Of a stretch of 64,000 bases of DNA, positions 20,367 to 28,701 are shown in pieces (within the stretch, counting starts at the first letter, position 1; each line of letters opens with the position of its first letter). The translations under genes were made by a program, and so were the position numbers. The notes under the pieces were generated by a model. That model did no database searches. It was given only the letters and a program-made list of their open reading frames with translations, and was not told the origin of the DNA. Origin of the DNA: Pseudomonadota bacterium (GTDB lineage Bacteria > Pseudomonadota > Gammaproteobacteria > Burkholderiales > Burkholderiaceae_C). The stretch spans positions 1 through 64,000 of the forward strand of contig JAIUPH010000017.1 in NCBI GenBank assembly GCA_020161065.1, in the 5' to 3' direction.

Positions 20367-21638
20367 ATGCTGATCCGCAACGCCACCTTGCCCGATGGCC
20401 GCCAGGGCGTCGACCTGCTGGTGCGCGACGGCCGCATCGCGGCGCTGCAGCCGGGGCTGGCCGCGCCCGAGGGCGCGACGGTCGTCGACGCCGGCGGCTG
20501 GCTGCTCTCGCCGCCCTTCGTCGACGCCCACTTCCACATGGACGCCACGCTCAGCTACGGGCTGCCGCGCGTCAACGCCAGCGGCACCTTGCTGGAAGGC
20601 ATCGCGCTGTGGGGCGAGCTGAAGCCGCAGCTCACGCAGGAGGCGCTGGTCGAGCGCGCGCTGCAGTACTGCGACTGGGCGGTGGCGCAAGGGCTGCTGG
20701 CCATCCGCTCGCACGTCGACGTCTGCGACCCGCGGCTGCTGGCCGTCGAAGCGCTGCTGGAGGTGCGGCGCCGCGTCGCGCCTTACCTCGAACTGCAACT
20801 CGTCGCCTTCCCGCAGGACGGCGTGCTGCGCAGCCCGGGCGCGCTGGATCAACTGAAACGCGCGCTCGACCTCGGCGTCGACGTGGTCGGCGGCATTCCG
20901 CATTTCGAACGCACGATGGACGAGGGCGCGCAATCGGTCAGGCTGCTGTGCGAACTGGCCGCCGAACGCGCGCTGCCGGTCGACATGCATTGCGACGAAA
21001 GCGACGACCCGCTGTCGCGCCACATCGAGACGCTGGCCTTTCACAGCCAGCGGCTGGGGCTGCAGGGGCGGGTGACCGGCTCGCACCTGACGTCGATGCA
21101 CTCGATGGACAACTACTACGTCAGCAAGCTGCTGCCGCTCATGCGCGAGGCCGGCGTCCACGCCGTGGCCAACCCGCTGATCAACATCACGCTGCAGGGC
21201 CGGCACGACAGCTACCCCAAGCGCCGCGGCATGACGCGCGTGCCCGAGCTGCTGGCCGCCGGCATCAACGTCGGCTTCGGCCACGACTGCGTGCTCGACC
21301 CCTGGTATTCGCTCGGCAGCGGCGACATGCTGGAGGTCGCCGCGATGGGCCTGCACGTCGCGCAGATGACCTCGCAGCAAGGCATGCGCCAGTGCTTCGA
21401 CGCGGTCACCGTCAACAACGCGCGCATCCTGGGCCTCGACGGCTATGGGCTGGAGGTCGGCTGCCGCGCCGACTTCGTGCTGCTGCAGGCGCGCTCGCCG
21501 GCCGAGGCCATCCGCCTGCGCGCGCCGCGCCTGCTGGTGGTGCGCGGCGGCCACGTGCTGGCGCGCGCGCCCGAGCGGCAGGTGGCGCTGCAGTTGCCCG
21601 GCCGGCCGCCGAGTGTCGATTTCACGCTCGCCCGCTGA
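20367..21638 (+). CDS. CodA-like cytosine deaminase family amidohydrolase
   Basis: 423 residues from ATG 20367. The metal site is conserved against E. coli CodA with a constant 6-residue offset: His55 and His57 (DAHFHMD), His208 and Glu211 (MHCDESDD), Asp307 (GHDC). The residue equivalent to CodA Asp314, which contacts the pyrimidine, is Cys308. The protein is therefore probably a deaminase of a cytosine-like or other amino-substituted ring, with altered specificity. A start at 20334 (GTG) is also open but less likely. No transporter such as codB is adjacent. Confidence 0.85.
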   Translation: MLIRNATLPDGRQGVDLLVRDGRIAALQPGLAAPEGATVVDAGGWLLSPPFVDAHFHMDATLSYGLPRVNASGTLLEGIALWGELKPQLTQEALVERALQYCDWAVAQGLLAIRSHVDVCDPRLLAVEALLEVRRRVAPYLELQLVAFPQDGVLRSPGALDQLKRALDLGVDVVGGIPHFERTMDEGAQSVRLLCELAAERALPVDMHCDESDDPLSRHIETLAFHSQRLGLQGRVTGSHLTSMHSMDNYYVSKLLPLMREAGVHAVANPLINITLQGRHDSYPKRRGMTRVPELLAAGINVGFGHDCVLDPWYSLGSGDMLEVAAMGLHVAQMTSQQGMRQCFDAVTVNNARILGLDGYGLEVGCRADFVLLQARSPAEAIRLRAPRLLVVRGGHVLARAPERQVALQLPGRPPSVDFTLAR

Positions 21639-21690
21639 AGCGCGTCCGCACCCCCCGGGCCGCGGCCCCTTCGCACGAAGGGTGCGTGGC

Positions 21691-21696
21691 TAGAAT
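21691..21696 (+). promoter_or_regulatory. -10 box upstream of the GST gene
   Basis: TAGAAT lies 51 nt before the start codon of the glutathione S-transferase gene. The best -35 is TTCGCA at 21670-21675 with a short 15 nt spacer. Confidence 0.4.
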
Positions 21697-21747
21697 GACT
21701 TCGGATAGGGACGGCGCCCGCCTCTCGCAGGCACAGCACAACACTAC

Positions 21748-22365
21748 ATGAAACTGATCGGTTCGCTGACCAGCCCTTACGTGCGCAAGGTGCGTGTCGT
21801 GATGGCGGAGAAGAAGCTCGACTTCCAGTTCCTGCTGCAAGACCCCTGGGGCACCGAGTCGGTGATGGCGTCCAACCCGCTGGGCAAGGTGCCGTGCCTG
21901 GTGATGGAAGGCGGCGAGGCGGTGTTCGACTCGCGCGTCATCGTCGAATACCTCGACACCTTGTCGCCGGTCGGCAAGCTGATCCCGCCGCCGGGCCGCG
22001 AACGCACCGAAGTGCGCACCTGGGAAGCGCTGGCCGACGGCGTGCTGGACGCCGCCGTCGCCGCCCGGCTGGAGCAGACCTGGGCCGGCCGCAGCGCCGA
22101 GCAGCGCTGCCAGGCCTGGATCGAGCGCCAGATGTCGCGCGTGCAGGCGGCGCTGAAGGCCATGAGCCAGGGCCTGGGCGACAAGCCCTTTTGCGTGGGC
22201 AACCACTACACGCTGGCCGACGTGGCCGTGGGCTGCGCGCTGGGCTACCTGGACTTCCGCTTCGCGCAGATCGACTGGCGCACGCCCTACCCCAACCTCA
22301 AGAAGCTGCACGACAAGCTGGCCGCGCGGCCGAGCTTCGTCGACACCGCGCCGCCGGCGGCCTGA
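21748..22365 (+). CDS. Glutathione S-transferase family protein
   Basis: 205 residues. The N-terminal thioredoxin-like domain begins MKLIGSLTSPYVRKVRVVMAEKKLDF and carries the glutathione-site patterns NPLGKVPCLV and DSRVIVEYLD. The all-helical C-terminal domain contains YTLADVAVGCALGYLDFR. The SPYVRKVR start resembles bacterial beta-like and SspA-like GSTs. The substrate is unknown. It appears monocistronic with its own promoter; a GGGCCCC/GGGGCCC inverted repeat at 22385-22405 just downstream may end the transcript. Confidence 0.9.
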   Translation: MKLIGSLTSPYVRKVRVVMAEKKLDFQFLLQDPWGTESVMASNPLGKVPCLVMEGGEAVFDSRVIVEYLDTLSPVGKLIPPPGRERTEVRTWEALADGVLDAAVAARLEQTWAGRSAEQRCQAWIERQMSRVQAALKAMSQGLGDKPFCVGNHYTLADVAVGCALGYLDFRFAQIDWRTPYPNLKKLHDKLAARPSFVDTAPPAA

Positions 22366-22510
22366 CGCCGCCCGGCCCGTTGGAGGGCCCCCGGCTGCGG
22401 GGCCCCCGCCGAGCCGCCGTCCGGGCGATGGCCGCCGGGCGCGGCCTGGCCGAGCATCTGCCTCCACGAGACCTGGCCACCCGGCCGGGCCGCGAGCGAG
22501 GAGTGCTGCG

Positions 22511-22735
22511 ATGAGCTTGTGGATCTGCGTGGAACACTGGTGGCGGCGCGGCGCGCCAGCTGCGGCGGTCGTTCATCGACGGCCCGACGACCCGATGCCC
22601 CCGCCGACCGAGCCCGAGCGCGCCTTCGGCTGCGGCTGGTTCGATTCCAGCCTCGACCTGCGCCAGGGGCTGGCGGTGATCGAGCACCAGGACCTGGTGC
22701 CCGACCTCGCGGTGCAGCTGATGCTGGCGACCTGA
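22511..22735 (+). CDS. Small hypothetical protein with a GCGWFDSS motif
   Basis: 74 residues. The central GCGWFDSSLDLRQGLAVIEH resembles short conserved proteins that I associate with Burkholderiales, but I cannot name a function. A good ribosome-binding site (GAGGAG, 22498-22503) lies 7 nt before ATG 22511. There is no signal peptide or membrane segment, and it is acidic in its second half. A DUF427 gene follows 67 bp downstream. Confidence 0.6.
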   Translation: MSLWICVEHWWRRGAPAAAVVHRRPDDPMPPPTEPERAFGCGWFDSSLDLRQGLAVIEHQDLVPDLAVQLMLAT

Positions 22736-22802
22736 ACGCTCCCGCGCGCCGCGCTCAAAATACGGCGCAACAGGCCCCATCGCCGGGGCCGGGAGCAGCG
22801 CG

Positions 22803-23084
22803 ATGAAAGCGATCTGGAACGGCACCGTGGTGGCCGAGAGCGACGACACCGTGGTGGTCGAAGGCAACCACTACTTTCCGGCCGAAGCCGTCGACCGCAA
22901 GTACCTGCTGCCGAGCAACACCAAGACCATGTGCTCGTGGAAGGGCCAGGCCAGCTACTACACGCTGTTCGTCGATGGCGACGCCAACCCCGATGCCGTG
23001 TGGACCTACCCCGAGCCCAAGGACGCCGCGGCGTCGATCAAGGGCCGGCTGGCCTTCTGGAAGGGCGTGAAGGTCGAGCCTTGA
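22803..23084 (+). CDS. DUF427 family protein
   Basis: 93 residues, the full length of the DUF427 domain. It begins MKAIWNGTVVAESDDTVVVEGNHYFP and contains the family's Trp/Tyr-rich centre KTMCSWKGQASYYTLFVDG. A GGGAG ribosome-binding sequence precedes the ATG. The biochemical role of this family is not established. A strong terminator hairpin lies just downstream. Confidence 0.88.
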   Translation: MKAIWNGTVVAESDDTVVVEGNHYFPAEAVDRKYLLPSNTKTMCSWKGQASYYTLFVDGDANPDAVWTYPEPKDAAASIKGRLAFWKGVKVEP

Positions 23085-23107
23085 GCGGCGGGCACCGCCC
23101 ATGCAAG

Positions 23108-23127
23108 AAGCCGCCTCGCGGCGGCTT
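23108..23127. terminator. Terminator hairpin between convergent genes
   Basis: AAGCCGCC (23108-23115) and GGCGGCTT (23120-23127) form an 8 bp stem with the loop TCGC. It lies between the DUF427 gene (plus) and the PEP-CTERM gene (minus). Confidence 0.7.
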
Positions 23128-23152
23128 CGCTTGCGGGGCGTGAGCCGCCGCG

Positions 23153-23956
23153 TCAGGCCAGCGGGGGCGCCTGGCGCCGGCGCGCCACGCGGGCACCCAG
23201 GACGGCAACGCCGAACAGCGCCAGCGACACCGGCTCGGGCACGCTGCCGCTTTGCGAAGGCGAGCAGCTCGTGCCCGGTGCGGTGCTGTTCGTGCACACG
23301 CCGGTGGCATAGACCGTGCCCAGCTTGAAGGCGTCGTTGGAGCCGCCGAAGGCCGTCGAGACCAGCCAGTAGCTGGAATAGTAGGTGCCGTCACTGATGT
23401 TCTGGCTCAGACCGCCGGTCTTGAAGTCCTGACCTGCTGCCGAGGCCAGCACCCAGGACGACATCGACGAGGGGCTCAGGCTGGTCATCGCGGGGCCGGC
23501 GGCCGCCGTCCAGCGATAGACCTGGAAGTCGGCGTCACCGCCGGTATTGTTGGCCCAGGTGGCGACCAGCTGGCTGATGTCGACGGCCTTGGAGAACGAC
23601 AGCAACACCATTTCGTAGGCGTTGCCGTACGAGGTGTAGTTGTCGATCGCGTGGTTCGGCGAATTGGTGCTGCTGGAGGTGCCGGAGTTTTCGCTCCCGC
23701 TCCAAACGCCGGTGTACGAACCGCCGTCGTTGATCGACGCCGCCGAGAAGGTGCTGCCGGTCGACGTGTAGGCCGTGACGTTCATCGTCACGCCGCTGGC
23801 GCCGACGCCACCGCAACTGGTGTAGCCGGCGGCGAGCTTCGTGCCGCCGGTGCAAGCGACGATGTCCCAGCTGGCGTCAGCCTGGGCCACCCCGGCGCCC
23901 AGTGCGGTCAGCGCGCTCACCGCGAGGGTTCGGCAAAAAGAGTTGAAAGTGGTCAT
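23153..23956 (-). CDS. PEP-CTERM sorting domain protein
   Basis: 267 residues. It has an N-terminal signal peptide (LAVSALTALGAGVAQA, cleavage near residue 27), then a Ser/Thr/Gly/Asn-rich mature region with four Cys. The C-terminal sorting signal is VPEPVSLALFGVAVLGARVA followed by RRR. PEP-CTERM proteins are processed by exosortase and belong to exopolysaccharide or biofilm systems. No exosortase gene is in this window, but two PrsT-like TPR genes lie downstream of it in gene order. AAGGA precedes the ATG. Its base composition is lower in GC than its neighbours, as expected for a Ser/Thr-rich surface protein. Confidence 0.9.
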   Translation of the reverse strand: MTTFNSFCRTLAVSALTALGAGVAQADASWDIVACTGGTKLAAGYTSCGGVGASGVTMNVTAYTSTGSTFSAASINDGGSYTGVWSGSENSGTSSSTNSPNHAIDNYTSYGNAYEMVLLSFSKAVDISQLVATWANNTGGDADFQVYRWTAAAGPAMTSLSPSSMSSWVLASAAGQDFKTGGLSQNISDGTYYSSYWLVSTAFGGSNDAFKLGTVYATGVCTNSTAPGTSCSPSQSGSVPEPVSLALFGVAVLGARVARRRQAPPLA

Positions 23957-23966
23957 GTCGCGTCCT

Positions 23967-23993
23967 TTTCTGCTGAAAATTTCTTAGCAGAAA
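23967..23993. promoter_or_regulatory. Inverted repeat in the PEP-CTERM gene leader
   Basis: TTTCTGCT (23967-23974) and AGCAGAAA (23986-23993) are exact inverted copies 11 nt apart, located 11-37 nt upstream of the start codon. It could be an operator or an mRNA hairpin close to the ribosome-binding site. The region 23957-24092 is clearly AT-richer than the rest of the window. Confidence 0.55.
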
Positions 23994-24092
23994 GTGGGCC
24001 GGCTTGAAAAATCGCGACAAATCAACCACTTGAATTTGGAAACACCGCGTTGCAGATACAACTGTAAAAATACTTGACGGCCTCGAACCCCC

Positions 24093-26921
24093 TCAATTGA
24101 GGGTCTGCAGCAGGGCTTGGGCATCCTGCTGGCCGTCGAAGGGGCGGTTCGACTTGACGGCGGCCGCCAGCTCGGCCCTGGCCTCGCCGTTGCGGCCCAT
24201 GGCGGCCAGCGTCGCGCCCAGGTAGTAGCGCGTCTGCGCGCTGTCGGGGTTGCGCAGCCGGGCGTCGCGCAGCAGTTGGAGCGCGCGCTCCGACTGCCCC
24301 GCGCGTTGCGCCGCCCAGCCCAGCGTGCCGATGATGTGGGCGGCGTTGGGTTGCAGCGCGTGGGCGCGCTCGGCGGTCTTCAGCGCCGCCGCGTCCTTCT
24401 GCGCCAGCAGGACGTTGGCTAGGTTGTTCAGCACCTCGGCGTCGTCGGGGCGCGCCTTCAGCAAGGCTTCGTACGTTCGGCGCGCCGCCGGCCAGTCGCG
24501 GCCGCGGGCCTGGGCGTCGGCTAGCGAGCGCATGACGACGAGGTCTTGCGGGTGCTTCTTCAGCCATTGCTCGGCGACGCGCATCGCCTCGGCGGGCTGG
24601 CTGCGCGCGAGGTGGCCGAACCAGCGCAGCAGCGCGGCCTGGTCGTTGTCGAGCTCGTAGGCGCGCCGGAAGGCCGCGGCGGCGGCCGCGTCCTGCTTGC
24701 GCGCAACGGCGACCTCGCCCAGCAGTGAATGGCCGATGCCCGCCTTGGGCAGCCGTTGGGCCAGCTCGCGCACGCGCTGTTCGGCCGCCGCCAGGTTGCC
24801 GAGCAGGATGTCGGTGCGCGCCAGCAAGACCTGGGCGCCGAGGTGCTGCGGCGACGCCTTCAGCGCCTTGCCGGCGCTGTGCGCCGCGCCGGCGACGTCG
24901 TCGGCCGCCAACTGCAGTTCGGCGATGGCCACCAGCGGCTCGACCTCGTCGGCCGCCGCGGCCGAGGCGCGCGCCAGCGTGGCCTTGGCAGCGCGCGGGT
25001 CGCCGCCGGCCAGCTCGACGCGGGCCTGCATCGCCAGCACGCGCGGCGCGTCCGGCGACTTGGCGGTGACCCGCTTCATGGCCTCGCGCGCGCGATCCAC
25101 CTGCCCGCGCGCCAGGTGGAACTCGACGAGGCGCATGCCGTGGTCAATGTCGTCGGGGGCGCTGTGGTCGTCGGCCTTCTCGAACCAGCGCTGGGCTTCG
25201 TCGAAGCGGCCCTGGCGCGTCATGACCTGGCCGACCAGCGAGAGCAGACCGACGTGCTTGGGTTCGCGTTCGAGGGCGGCGGACAGCCGTCGCTCGGCCG
25301 CCGTCACGTCGCCGGCCTGCAGCTCCATTCGGGCCAGCTCGATGTGCGGGTCGACGAAGCGCGGGTCGGCCTTGAGCGCGCCCTCCAACGCCGTGCGCGC
25401 CGCCTTCGGGTCGCCCGCTTCGAGGCGCGCCTTGCCCAGCAGGAACAACAGTCCCGGCTGGTCTTTCACGGCCTTGTTGAGCTGCTCGGCCACCTGCACC
25501 GCCTTGGCCGGCTGCCCCGTCTGCAGGTACAGCGCACCAAGCGCGGCGCCGGTCGAAACGGCTTTCGGGTCACGCCGGTAGGCCGCTTCCAGTTCGGCCA
25601 GCGCGGGCTTCAGCTGGCCGGCCTTCAGGTAGGCCATGCCCAGCGCTTGCTGGAACTCCGGCCGCGGCTCTTGTTGCAGCGCCGCCTGCAGCAGGCTGAT
25701 CGCGCGCGCGTGGCGTCCCTGGCCGATGTGCGCCGAGGCCAGCAGCACGATGGCCTGCGGATCGCGGGGCTGCTGGCGCCGGTAGTTGTCCAGCGCCTCG
25801 ACCGCGCGGCCGAAGTCGCGCTGCTGCAGCTGGATGCGGGCCAGCACCTTGGCCGCCGGGCTGCCGGGCTGCTCACGCAGCACGCCTTCGAGGTAGGGCT
25901 TGGCCTTCTCGATCTCGTTGAGGCCGAAATGCGCCAGTCCGCCCATCATCAGCAGCTGCGGGCGATAGCGCAGCGCCTCGATCGGAATCGGGTCGAGCAC
26001 GGCCGTGACGCGCGACAGCGCCGCCTTCGAGTCGGCCGCGCGGCCGTTGCGCTCGGCCAGCAAGGCCGACAGGTACTGGCCGCGGGCGTCGTTGGGAGCC
26101 AGCTTGAGCAGCGCGTCGACGTCGCGCGCCGCGTCCGCCGGCCGGTTGAGGTCGAGCAGCAGGCCGGCGCGCGACACCAGGGCGTCCACCTGGTCGGGCT
26201 CGGCCTGCAGCGCCTGGTCGTAGAACGACAAGGCGCCCTTCAGGTCGCCCTGCACGTGCGAGACGGTGCCGCGCACGTACGCGGGCATGGCCGCGCGCCC
26301 GGCCGTGGCCAGCGACAAGGCCTTGTCGGCCGCCGCCTGGGCTTCGCGCAGCTGGCCCTGGCGGATGCGCAGCTTCGCCTCGGCCACCCAGGCGTCGGGC
26401 GCCGACGGGTCGACCTCGCGCGCGCGGTCCAGCAACTGCTGCGCCAGGCGGCGGTCGCCCACGTCGTCGGCGGCGCCGGCCTTCAGCACCAGCAGCGCGA
26501 AGCGGGTGGCCGGCCGCAAGTCCTTGTCCGCAAAGCGCTCGTCGTCCAGCACCATGCGGGCCTTGCCACTGTCCAGCGCGGCGCGCGCCATCGGCACCAC
26601 GATCTCCTCGCGGCTGACGCCCAGCCGCAGCGCCTCGACGAAAGCGGCTTCGGCCGGAATCGGCTGGCCCTGCGCGAGCAGCGACTTGCCGAGCAGCACG
26701 TGCACCGGCAGCAGGCTGGCGTCGACCTGCAGCGCGTTCTTCAGCTGCAGCACGGCACCGGCGAAGTCCTTCTTGTCGAAGCGCTGCAGCGCGTCTTCGT
26801 AGAGGCGCGACGCCTTGGGGTCGGCTGCGGCCGCCGCGGCCAGCGCCAGTGCCGACAGGCTCAGACACAGCAGCCGTTGGCGCCAGCGGCGGGCGCAGCG
26901 GTGCGGCGATCGATTGGTCAT
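24093..26921 (-). CDS. Large TPR-repeat protein, PrsT-like
   Basis: 942 residues from ATG 26921. A signal peptide (LLCLSLSALALAAAAAADP) is followed by some twenty tetratricopeptide repeats to the C-terminus. The first repeat region (FDKKDFAGAVLQLKNALQVD) closely resembles the XrtA/PEP-CTERM-system TPR protein PrsT. Unlike typical PrsT there is no lipobox Cys. TPR proteins of this kind are thought to scaffold periplasmic polysaccharide or protein-sorting machinery. It lies 136 bp from the PEP-CTERM gene on the same strand. A second paralogue is encoded at 28702-31476. Confidence 0.85.
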   Translation of the reverse strand: MTNRSPHRCARRWRQRLLCLSLSALALAAAAAADPKASRLYEDALQRFDKKDFAGAVLQLKNALQVDASLLPVHVLLGKSLLAQGQPIPAEAAFVEALRLGVSREEIVVPMARAALDSGKARMVLDDERFADKDLRPATRFALLVLKAGAADDVGDRRLAQQLLDRAREVDPSAPDAWVAEAKLRIRQGQLREAQAAADKALSLATAGRAAMPAYVRGTVSHVQGDLKGALSFYDQALQAEPDQVDALVSRAGLLLDLNRPADAARDVDALLKLAPNDARGQYLSALLAERNGRAADSKAALSRVTAVLDPIPIEALRYRPQLLMMGGLAHFGLNEIEKAKPYLEGVLREQPGSPAAKVLARIQLQQRDFGRAVEALDNYRRQQPRDPQAIVLLASAHIGQGRHARAISLLQAALQQEPRPEFQQALGMAYLKAGQLKPALAELEAAYRRDPKAVSTGAALGALYLQTGQPAKAVQVAEQLNKAVKDQPGLLFLLGKARLEAGDPKAARTALEGALKADPRFVDPHIELARMELQAGDVTAAERRLSAALEREPKHVGLLSLVGQVMTRQGRFDEAQRWFEKADDHSAPDDIDHGMRLVEFHLARGQVDRAREAMKRVTAKSPDAPRVLAMQARVELAGGDPRAAKATLARASAAAADEVEPLVAIAELQLAADDVAGAAHSAGKALKASPQHLGAQVLLARTDILLGNLAAAEQRVRELAQRLPKAGIGHSLLGEVAVARKQDAAAAAAFRRAYELDNDQAALLRWFGHLARSQPAEAMRVAEQWLKKHPQDLVVMRSLADAQARGRDWPAARRTYEALLKARPDDAEVLNNLANVLLAQKDAAALKTAERAHALQPNAAHIIGTLGWAAQRAGQSERALQLLRDARLRNPDSAQTRYYLGATLAAMGRNGEARAELAAAVKSNRPFDGQQDAQALLQTLN

Positions 26922-27044
26922 GCTGGTGTCCACCGCGGCATGGTAGGCGGGGGGTCACTGCCGGCGGCGTTGCTTTTGCTCGCTCACCGCGCGACTTGGG
27001 GCACTCGTCTGCGGGGTGTCCGCGGCCGCCGCACAATCCCGCCG

Positions 27045-28652
27045 ATGAAAAGTTCTCCCTGGTCTTCGCCAGCCGCCTGGATGCTGTCGGCGCTGCTGCT
27101 GGCCGCCGGCGCCGGCCCCGCGTCTGCCGCCGTGCCTTCGCCGCAGGTCGCCTGGCTCAGCGCCGCGGCGCCGGCCGACATCGACCGCGCTTTCGCGCAG
27201 GCGCGCAGCGGCCACAAGCCGGTGCTGCTGTACTGGGGCGCCACCTGGTGTCCGCCGTGCAACCAGCTCAAGGCGACGCTGTTCAACCGCCAGGACTTCG
27301 CGGCGCTGTCGCGCTCGTTCGTCGCCGTGCACGTGGATGGCGACCGGCCCGGCGCGCAGAAGCTGGGCCAGCAGTTCAAGGTCAACGGCTACCCGACGCT
27401 GGTGCTGCTCAAGCCCGACGGCGCCGAGCTGACGCGGCTGCCCGGCGAGGCCGATGCCGAACAGGTGATGGCGCTGCTGCGCCTGGGGCTGGCCGGTGGC
27501 CGCCCGTTCAAGGCGGTGCTGGCCGACGCGCGCGCCGGCAAGCCGCTGGCGGCGGCCGAGTGGCGGCTGCTGGCGTTCTACAGCTTCGAGACCGACGACA
27601 GCCAGGGCCTCGCCGGCACCGATGCCGCCGGCGTGCTGGCCGAGCTGGCGCCGGCGGCCGACAAGCCCGGCAGCGGCGCCGATGCCGAGACCCGCACCCG
27701 GCTGTGGCTGAAGGCGGTGGCCGCCAGCGACGACGGCAAGGGCCTGAAGGCCGACGAACCGATCCGCGAGCGCGTGCGCCAGGTGCTGGCCGACCCGGCG
27801 CAAACCCGCGCGTTCGCCGACATCCTGGTCAACGCGGCGCCGGAAATGGTGCGCGCACTCGGCGACACGCCGGCGCAGCGGCAGGCGTTCGTCGAGCGCT
27901 TCGAGCCGGCGCTCAAGCGCCTGCAGGGCGATGCCGGCCTGTCGCGCGGCGACCGCATGTCGGCGCTGATCTCGCGCATCGACCTGGCCCGCATCGAGCT
28001 GCCGCGCAGCGAACTGAACCCGCCGCTGCCGCCGGCGCTGCAGCGCGAGCTGCGCGAGGAGGTGGCCGCCGCCGACCGCGACATCAGCGACGGCTACGAG
28101 CGCCAGGCGGTGATCCCGTCGGCCGCGCACGCGCTGCAGCGCGCCGGGCTGTGGCCCGAGGCCGAATCGCTGCTGCTGCGCAACCTGGCGCGCAGCCCGG
28201 CGCCCTACTACCTGATGAGCCAGCTCGGCGGCCAGTACCGCAAGCTCGGCCGCAAGGACGAAGCGCTGCGCTGGTACGCGCAGGCCTTCGACCGCAGCCA
28301 GGGCCCGGCCACGCGGCTGCAATGGGGCGCCGGCTACCTGCAGGCGCTGGTCGACCTGGCGCCGGGCGATGCCGCGCGCATCGAGGCCGTCGCCGGCCAG
28401 CTGTTCGCGGAAGCGGCGGCCGACGGCGGCGCCTTCTACAAGCGCAGCGCGGCGTCGATGCGCCGCGTCGGCCGCAGCCTGCAGACCTGGAACCAGGACG
28501 GCAGCCATGCCGTCGCCGTCAAGCGGCTGCAGGCGCGGCTGGACGGCGTGTGCGTCAAGGTCGACGCGGCCGAGGGCCGGCGCGCGGCCTGCCGGTCGTT
28601 GCTGGGGGCGGCGGCGGCCGCGGGTGCGGCGGCGCCGAAGCCGGCCGGTTGA
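27045..28652 (+). CDS. Secreted thioredoxin-fold protein with C-terminal TPR-like region
   Basis: 535 residues from ATG 27045. A signal peptide (AWMLSALLLAAGAGPASA) is followed by a thioredoxin domain with the redox motif WCPPC (Cys69, Cys72) and the cis-Pro motif NGYPTLVLL. The remaining 370 residues are mainly helical, ending in weak TPR-like repeats (LSQLGGQYRKLGRKDEALRW-type). It probably works in the periplasm as a disulphide oxidoreductase or as a binding scaffold. It stands between the two PrsT-like genes but on the opposite strand. The open frame continues far upstream on the strand opposite the first TPR gene; that part is not coding. Confidence 0.85.
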   Translation: MKSSPWSSPAAWMLSALLLAAGAGPASAAVPSPQVAWLSAAAPADIDRAFAQARSGHKPVLLYWGATWCPPCNQLKATLFNRQDFAALSRSFVAVHVDGDRPGAQKLGQQFKVNGYPTLVLLKPDGAELTRLPGEADAEQVMALLRLGLAGGRPFKAVLADARAGKPLAAAEWRLLAFYSFETDDSQGLAGTDAAGVLAELAPAADKPGSGADAETRTRLWLKAVAASDDGKGLKADEPIRERVRQVLADPAQTRAFADILVNAAPEMVRALGDTPAQRQAFVERFEPALKRLQGDAGLSRGDRMSALISRIDLARIELPRSELNPPLPPALQRELREEVAAADRDISDGYERQAVIPSAAHALQRAGLWPEAESLLLRNLARSPAPYYLMSQLGGQYRKLGRKDEALRWYAQAFDRSQGPATRLQWGAGYLQALVDLAPGDAARIEAVAGQLFAEAAADGGAFYKRSAASMRRVGRSLQTWNQDGSHAVAVKRLQARLDGVCVKVDAAEGRRAACRSLLGAAAAAGAAAPKPAG

Positions 28653-28701
28653 CGCCGCAGACTGCAGCCGCAGCTTGCAGCCGCCGCGTGCGGCGCGGCG
28701 G

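Noticed and set aside
24729-27044. A 772-codon open frame on the plus strand that runs into the thioredoxin-like gene
   Set aside because: It is exactly antisense to the large TPR gene, has His/Gln/Arg/Ala-rich composition with no fold, and the signal peptide at 27045 marks the real start.
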